64,000 nucleotides of DNA from Cryptomeria japonica (taxonomy: Eukaryota; Streptophyta; Pinopsida; Cupressales; Cupressaceae), in assembly GCF_030272615.1 (NCBI RefSeq), contig NC_081414.1, forward strand, positions 520,864,185 through 520,928,184, written 5' to 3'. The translations under genes were made by a program, and so were the position numbers. Of the stretch, positions 57,771-64,000 are shown piece after piece (position 1 is the first letter of the stretch; each line of letters starts with the position of its first letter). A model generated the notes under the pieces. That model was not told the origin of the DNA. It saw only the letters and a list, made by a program, of their open reading frames with translations, and searched no databases.

Positions 57771-58380
57771 CCCTTGGAATATGGATTTCCCTTAGGATTT
57801 TAACATTTTAACCACTTAAAATTACTCAACGACTTTAAATTTAACTGGACTTAGACTAATTTTCCAAAAATATGAGCGAAACGCCAGGAAAATGTTGGAA
57901 TAAAGTGCGAAACCAACTTAAATATTACCTTAGGAGCGAGAAAACAACTTCAAAAGGTTTGTGAATATCTTAGCACTTTAAAATTATTGATGCGCGTGTT
58001 TAAAAACACGTTAACGTTCAAATGCTCAAACACTTAGCAAAACTTAGGATCATTAAAAAATATCATCTTTTGCAACTTGATCCTAACACTTCAAAAACCC
58101 TAGACGGCACTAGGCATGATCAAAACTCTGAGACTCGGGCACGGAAAACGCAAAATTGCCCACTAAGCAACCAAAACCCTAACCTAACGACGCAGGAAGC
58201 TAGCAAAGAGGGGGTCCCCGTTAGCAATGGGGCGATGTGTGAAAAGGTCACAACAGAAATCTAGTGTACATCTTTGTGTTTGTGTTTTTCATGTTGTTTT
58301 GTGTATCTTGTATTGTGTATCTTAGTTGTTGTAATTCGAATTGAAACACTCATCTGCGTCACTTCTCTAAGAAATTGACA

Positions 58381-58937
58381 TTAGGAAGGTGTTTTCCGCA
58401 CTCTGCTTTCCTTACACTCCCAAGCTACATCCCCAAGAGTAGGCGAACTACAAAAAAGCACATAAGAACATACAAAAAATAAACTAGGATTGCTAGGTGC
58501 CATCCATTAAGATGTATGTAGACTTTTTCTAATCACTTTTGAGGATGATGCTCATACTAATTCCACCATTTAGCACCTAATGCAATACATTCCTAGATGG
58601 AACAAGAAAATTTCTTTGTGACTCAACTTAGAGAAAACATAAACCCAATGAAGGCTTTCTTACAATTCATAGTGTGAGCCCATGGTAGCCCATCCATGCC
58701 TTCAACTTCAGATTTCAAGAGATGCGCAACAAACTTACTGTCCCTTTTCTGCTAGCCAATTTAGTTGCTTGGGACTCTTACTTGTGTGCACTAGATCCAT
58801 GAAGTTACAATCTTTGTGAGACAATCACTAAGAGTGTCTACTCTTTTAGAAGCTTGTAGAGACCATAATAGTAGATCAACAACTTATGCCTCAAGGATTT
58901 GGTTTAATATACTTTCCCATGTTTTATGGGACAAATC
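58381..58937. other. No gene recognised
   Basis: Unique-looking AT-rich sequence between the copia LTR end and the next LTR-like start. No ORF or repeat that I can support. Confidence 0.4.
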
Positions 58938-59800
58938 TGTAATGCCCCCCCCTAATTGGGTATGCCCTGAGTTTGCCCTAATTTCCTAATTTCTAAGTGG
59001 ACAAGTGGATTTAAGGAATCCCTTTCACCCTGCAGCAGATTAGAAACTTCTTACAATAATAATCTCAGAAATCAGATTTGTGGAATCATAGCAGAACAGT
59101 AATCAGATTAGCAAAACAGAGATCAGATTAGTGAATATATATATATATAAACAGAATTAGTGATTCATCCATTAAATACACTAAATGCCTTGGAGGCTCA
59201 ATCATAGATGAGCATAGGGGAAAGTGACCTCAATGGGGGTGTCTCGAACCCTCTACCCTAGGCCCAAGAGCAGATATACCATCCCTCTTGGCCTCATGTG
59301 GCCCATGCCATCCAAATGAGGTGGCCTACCCAGTTAGGTATCCCCTTTCCGTTATCCCCTCATCTTGCCAACCTTCTCCTCCTCTTTATGATTGGCCCCC
59401 CTGTACTTATGCATCGTAATAGGAGAGGTTGCAACAGGGTGCCCTGAAAACCATCTCGCCTAGGCCCAAGGGCAGTACCAACTGTACCCCCTTGGCCTCA
59501 TGGAACCATTTGGTCCCCTCGTGGAGGTGGCATACCATAGAGGAATGCCTCATCACCATACCCCTCTTGCAGACCCTCTTCCTTCTATCACGGGATGGAA
59601 AACACTCAGAATGCATGAAGATATATATGAAGCAACGGAAGAATATAATGGTCTAATTTATATTTGCTATGATATAAATAATCATGTCCCAATATGTAAA
59701 TAATCATAAAGATGCTTTGGTAGTTATGCAAACAGTGATGTGCAGAAATACACATATATAATATTGTTATAGCATTAGAAGTTTGCATAGAATGATCGTA
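58938..59800 (+). mobile_element. Probable Ty3/gypsy LTR or LTR fragment
   Basis: It starts TGTAATGCCCCCCCCTAATT, a typical gypsy LTR opening. It contains two diverged copies of a block with CCTAGGCCCAAG ... CCTCTTGGCCTCATG (about 59258-59320 and 59458-59515) and a short (TA)n near 59136. No right end, target duplication or coding region was found; short frames here are not genes. Confidence 0.4.
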
Positions 59801-59827
59801 CCACACAACAGCAGTTAGACGCTATGT

Positions 59828-62800
59828 CACAAGATTCGGAGAACTTCATCCATGAAGTTCATTTTTTTCATAAAATACGTTTAAATTTGGCAATTTATTC
59901 ATACGTACACAACGATATTTTTTTTCATTAAAGAAAAAATTTAAAAAACATTTTTTTAGGGTTTCAAAAGGCTCTTAGTGTTTCCGGTGGATTTTTTTAT
60001 AAAACGCATCTTTCCCCTCTATAAACACACGAACCCCCTGCAAACCAGTGAAAGCGTTGGCTAAATTAAAATAGGAGGTAGATATCGGTGGATAGTGGAT
60101 GTTCGGATTTGCGGCTTTGCCAACCACAACACGAGCTGAGTTGAGTGATTTGCGGATATCTCTGTTGTGTCAGCTGGGTCGCAAGTGGACTACTTGATAT
60201 CTCTGTGTTTGTTGGGGTGACGATTTCCATTTCATAGCAAACTTCCTCTAGTCTGCCATCGCTGTCGTGCCTACCTCCTCCTGTCTGCCATCGCTGTCAT
60301 GTTCAGGTAGGCAGCTTATTCGATTTTAATTATTTTTCCAACTTATTCTGATTTTAATGTTTTTGTTTGTCGTTAATTTCAAGTTGTATTCGATATATAT
60401 TGTTGATATTGTCATATTGATATAGTCATATAGACTTATAGTTTTATTTTTTACGCTAAAAAAAAAGCTTCCATATTGTTTTATTTTTCTGCCTTCGATA
60501 TACAGACTTATTTTTCAATTTTTACAGTAAAAGAAAAGTTGCACAGTTCTATTTTTCTGTTTTTTCAGAATCTTTATTTTTTACATTTCATATAGTTTTA
60601 TTTTTTTGTTTTACATGTGCTGTGTGAAAACTGAAACATTGGGCAAAATTTTTAATTTCATTTTTATTTTTTAAATTAAATTTTCTTATATATGTTGTGT
60701 TAAAAAATATAATTTTATTTTTGTTATTTGATGCATTTTTATTTTAATAATAGATGTTTATAAAATTATTATTTGCAGTTTTTTATTTTATTTAGTTATT
60801 AGAAAATGAAGCATTTATTATAATTAGTTTTAATAGTATTTTATTTTATTTTTTCATTTTAAGCTAAAACTTAGCAGATGTCAAAAAAATAAAAATTAAC
60901 AATTTAAATATAACAAATATTATATTTAAATAAAAATGAAACTTATTGAATTATTTTGCTTTTTAGAGTTAAAAATTAACATATTATATATTTTTTGTTT
61001 TACTGTTTTTAAAATAAAATTTAATCCATGTTTTAAATATTAAAAAACATTTTTCTTCTAAATTGTACAGATTGTAATGGCTCCCAACAAATCAACTTCA
61101 AAGGCATGGAAACATGTGACCAGCAATGGTGCTTATCTTCATTGTAACTTTTGCCTGAAAGTTTTTCCCAGAACTTTAACAAGGGTAAAGGACCACTTGC
61201 TCTGGTATTACAGGGGGTAAAGGTGGAGGTGTTACTGCATGTCCAAAAATGACCAAAGAAATAAGAGCTATTTTAGAGAAAGAGCAAGCCTCTTCAATTG
61301 TAGGAAAGATGCAGGCAGCACAAAAGAAACAGAGAATTGAAGAGGATGTGTCTAGATTCACATCTGTTATGTCTTCCTCTTCGAATCTACCCAAGGCCAC
61401 AGGGGCATCCAAAGAGAGTGGAACTTTGAAGAGTCTTTGGAAACCAATAGAGAAACAACAGGTGGATGATGCACTAGCAGATTTGTTTTACACAAGTGCT
61501 ATTCCATTCAATGTAGCTAGAAATCCGCATTTTCGCAATGCAATTCAAAATGTTGTAGAGTTTGGCAAAGGGTACACACCTCCCAATTCTAAGGCTTTCA
61601 AGACAACTCTTTTGCAAAGGTCAAAAGATAGAGTGACTGAAAAACTAGTTGAGGTCAAAGCCTCTTGGAAGGCAACAGGTTGCACCATATTGAGTGATGG
61701 ATAGTCTAATGTATGTCAAAGGCCATTGATCAATGTTTTGGTGGCTTGTCCTAAAGGTGTTGCATCCTTGAAAGTGATTGACACCATGAACCACAAGAAA
61801 ACTTCTGAATACATATTTCAAATATTAGAGGAAGCCATTCTTGAAGTAGGGGCAGAAAATGTGGTTCAAGTGGTAACTGATAGTGCAGCAAATTGTGTGG
61901 GAGCTAGAAAACTGATTGTTGAGAAATACCCACAAATATATTGGAGTCCATGTGCAGCACATTGTTTGTATTTGTTGCTTCATGATTTGGCTAAGTTTCC
62001 ATGGATACATGAAGCAATTCATAGAGGGAGAACCATTGCAAACTTCATAAGAAATCATCATCTCACATTGAGTCTTTACAGGCAGTATGCATCTAGGGAG
62101 TTGTTGAGGCCTTGTGACACAAGGTTTGCTTCATTTTATATCACTTTGAAAAGAGTTGTTGAAGAGAAAGCAGCTTTGAGATATGTTGTTTGTTCCAATG
62201 AGTGGGAAAATTCAGCGCTTTCTAAAAGTGCTAAGGGCAAGAACATAGAGCAAATTGTTTTGGGAAAGTGGATCAAAGGTTCTGAGTATATGTGAACCAA
62301 TTGTTGATGTGCTTTGTATGGTTGACGGTGACAAATCTTGCCCTAGCATGCTTTATGAAAGCATGGATCGTTGTAAGGAAGCTATTCAGAGAGCACTAAA
62401 TAATGTAGATGCAAAGTACATGGAGATGTGGGAGACAGTTGATTCCAAATGGAAAATGATGCACGCACCTTTACATGCAGCAGCTTGCTATTTGGAGCCT
62501 AAGCTGTTTCATATTGATAGACAGGCTGATTTTGAAATTATGGCAAGGTTTCATGAAGCCATTAGCAAATTTGAACTAGATCCAACAATTGCATCTCTAA
62601 TCAGCGACCAAGGTTGGGTATACAAGAGAGCAGAAGGGTTGTTTGGAATAGCAGGAGCCAAATATGATATGACACGAGATGTGGTACCTAGTTATAGATG
62701 GTGGATGAGCTATGGAGCACAAACTCCTGAACTTCAGCACTTTGCCATTAGAATACTAAGTCGGGGAGCAAGTTCATCAGCTTGTGAGAGGAATTAGAGT

Positions 62801-63336
62801 TGATTTGACCACATCCATTACAAGAAGAACAAATTGTTGTCTGAAAGTTGGGAGACCTTGTCTACATTCGCAGCAATTTAAAATTGTTCATGAACAAATC
62901 AGCAAGCGACTCCACATCTTCTTCAGAAACAATGCATTCCAAAAGACATAGAAGTGTCAGTTGCAGATGAGCCTGACTTTCTTGATGAGGAGTTGGATAG
63001 TGATACAGATGATGATGCTACACCATCTGAGCCAAGTGCTCTTGATGACTTAGAGCTTTTTTGAAGTTCTAAAGTCTTGACTTTTTTTGTACCTTTTTGA
63101 AAAGGAAACCATCTTCGCAATCGTGATTTCACATGTTTCTTATGTTTTATATTTTATAAATGTGCCATCTTTTTATAATGACTTCAAATCTATTTAGCAA
63201 TGTTAAACTATTTTGATAATTTATTAGAAGTATTACATATGTTTAAAAATAAACAAAAGTATATAAGACGAATTTAATCCGAAATTCTTTTTCAAATTTC
63301 ATCCGAATTTCATGGCTGTCGAATTCGAACCTTGTG
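59828..63336 (+). mobile_element. hAT-superfamily DNA transposon, degenerate
   Basis: Ends are inverted: CACAAGATTCG at 59828 and, on the right, CGAACCTTGTG ending at 63336. Weaker matching continues inward (CCATGAAGTTC versus CCATGAAATTC). Flanking 8-mers match at only 4 of 8, so the boundaries are tentative. It encloses a broken hAT transposase. Positions 60308-61070 may be a 5' UTR intron (CAG/GTAGGC ... TTGTACAG just before the start codon). Confidence 0.6.
61077..63064 (+). pseudogene. hAT transposase, second family member, broken
   Basis: It starts MAPNKSTSKAWKHV at 61077 with a BED finger (CNFCLKVFPRTLTRVKDHLL), a frameshift near 61202, then ACPKMTKEIRAILEKEQ. The catalytic core follows (GCTILSDG, then TAG at 61702-61704 where Trp is expected, VVQVVTDSAANCVGARKL, SPCAAHCLYLLLHDLAKF). 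A frameshift near 62257 leads to SICEPIVDVLCMVDGDKS and the dimerisation block FAIRILSRGASSSACERN, ended by TAG. An acidic C-terminal tail remains visible to TGA 63064 (DEPDFLDEELDSDTDDD). No introns are obvious inside the coding part. It differs enough from the 24831 copy to be another lineage. Confidence 0.9.
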
Positions 63337-64000
63337 ACTTAGGTTAGACAGACTGTCTGAGATGATGTCTTAAGATGTATCGGAACCCCTATCCCAATCG
63401 ATGACTGCATATACTCCCTTTTCCAAATATGTGTCTGCTGTTTATACTCAGAATTCTGCATTTTAGGATGGCATCCCATATCCTCCTTTCTGCCCTTTTG
63501 TCTGCTCTAAAATGGAATCCCCTTCCACTCTCCTTCTCAAATGAAACCTTCTCCCCCTTATAACTTCCAATGTGAGCGAAAGTCACACCCCTTCATCATG
63601 CCTTCCCTTTGCAAGGGTCACAACCTTTCACAATTACCCCCCCCCCCCCCCGGGTTCAAAAGGTCACAACCTTTCATCATTTCTGTCTTTAAAAGTCACT
63701 TCCTTATTTTCTGCCCATTCTTTTCTTCTTCCATTAATCCTTCCTTAATCCCCGTGCTCCATTCTTTCTTCCTTTTCTCCATATCCCCCCTCTCCGTATT
63801 AATTGCTTACTTTTTTTATACCCTCATATCTCATTGAGGAGATACATCTCTTTGGAAAGAGATATCCCTTTGAAAGGTCATGTCCCCTCATTGTTGTCTT
63901 ACTATTTAATTCAGATCTGCACTTCTGATTGTAGATTAAAATTCTTGTTTCAAATGGAGTTATCTTCTCCATTTTATACCTCATGTTTGAGGTCATAACT
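63337..64000. other. Pyrimidine-rich flank with C15 tract
   Basis: No gene. GTCACAACCTTTCA-type blocks recur near 63583, 63617 and 63662, and a run of about 15 C lies at 63638-63652. Probably part of an LTR or leader, but its ends are not visible. Confidence 0.5.

Larger units (their letters stand above)
51115..58255 (-). mobile_element. Second full 7.1 kb unit, TSD GAAAT, inside a copia LTR
   Basis: On the minus strand it starts TGTTGTGACCTTTTCACAC and ends TAAAAAACACATCAACA. GAAAT flanks both sides (51110-51114 and 58256-58260). Length 7141 bp versus 7120 for the first unit. It has the same order: terminus with GGGGTCCCC hairpin, tandem array (57770-57020), ORF (55362-52080), AACCCTAATTAGGG motif (about 52012), TATA (about 51935), terminus. 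It contains no internal LTR pair or pol. Its ORF is broken, so it is older than the 31208 unit or was inserted already broken. Confidence 0.85.
50075..58380 (+). repeat. Copia 3' LTR (about 1.16 kb) split by the second 7.1 kb unit
   Basis: It begins TGTTGAGA right after a purine tract (AGTGGGAGAA, 50065-50074), runs to 51114, and resumes at 58261 after the inserted unit and its duplicated GAAAT, ending about 58380 in TTGACA. Across the insertion it reads as the standard copia U5 (GGTTTTTCACCC ... GATTTTCCCATG ... CTTTGTGTTTGTG). TATA-like CTTTATAACAA lies near 50432. Confidence 0.75.

Noticed and set aside
59407-59703. Short overlapping frames around 59.5 kb
   Set aside because: They fall in the duplicated LTR-like block and have no conserved composition.

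Overview
This window is transposon-dominated DNA from a plant nuclear genome. The plant-type LINE with zf-RVT and RNase H domains, the Ty1/copia and Ty3/gypsy remnants primed by initiator tRNA-Met, the BED/DUF659 hAT transposases and a TRIM all point to a land plant. The dense nesting, long AT-rich decayed stretches and absence of any recognisable host gene suit a large genome, perhaps a gymnosperm, but the species cannot be proven from sequence. I found no rRNA or tRNA gene, no CRISPR array and nothing bacterial.

Layout. 1-9130: a plant L1-type LINE running off the left edge, with ORF1 end, broken ORF2 and a 3' tail ending in poly(A); a 4.2 kb stretch after ORF2 holds a third, unrecognised reading frame. 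9204-13432: a complete non-autonomous Ty1/copia element on the minus strand (462 bp LTRs, TSD TAAAG) that keeps gag and protease but has an acidic region of unknown origin where integrase, RT and RNase H should be. 14740-17600: heavily decayed Ty3/gypsy remains, minus strand. 17935-18457: a large palindrome around a (TA)n tract. 21543-27606: a broken hAT element with two recognisable introns, carrying a foldback and a copia fragment.

27679-44380 is a nest. A copia LTR is interrupted by a 3.0 kb solo LTR (28162-31161, TSD TAGAA), which itself carries a complete 364 bp TRIM (28718-29081, TSD ACATT), and by a 7.1 kb unit (31208-38327, TSD GTGTC). That unit starts TGTTG, ends CAACA, has no paired LTR and encodes an uninterrupted protein of about 1067 residues. 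A second full unit (51115-58255, TSD GAAAT) sits inside the 3' LTR of a broken copia element (about 46006-58380). A third, decayed unit ends at 44380. Promoter and poly(A) signals near their 3' ends suggest that these are giant solo LTRs whose U3 carries a long open reading frame. This is the most novel thing in the window.

58938-64000 holds a probable gypsy LTR start, a second hAT element (59828-63336) and pyrimidine-rich flank. Apart from the 1067-residue protein, every long coding region is broken by stops or frameshifts, many of them TGG to TAG/TGA or CAG to TAG changes typical of cytosine deamination in methylated repeats.
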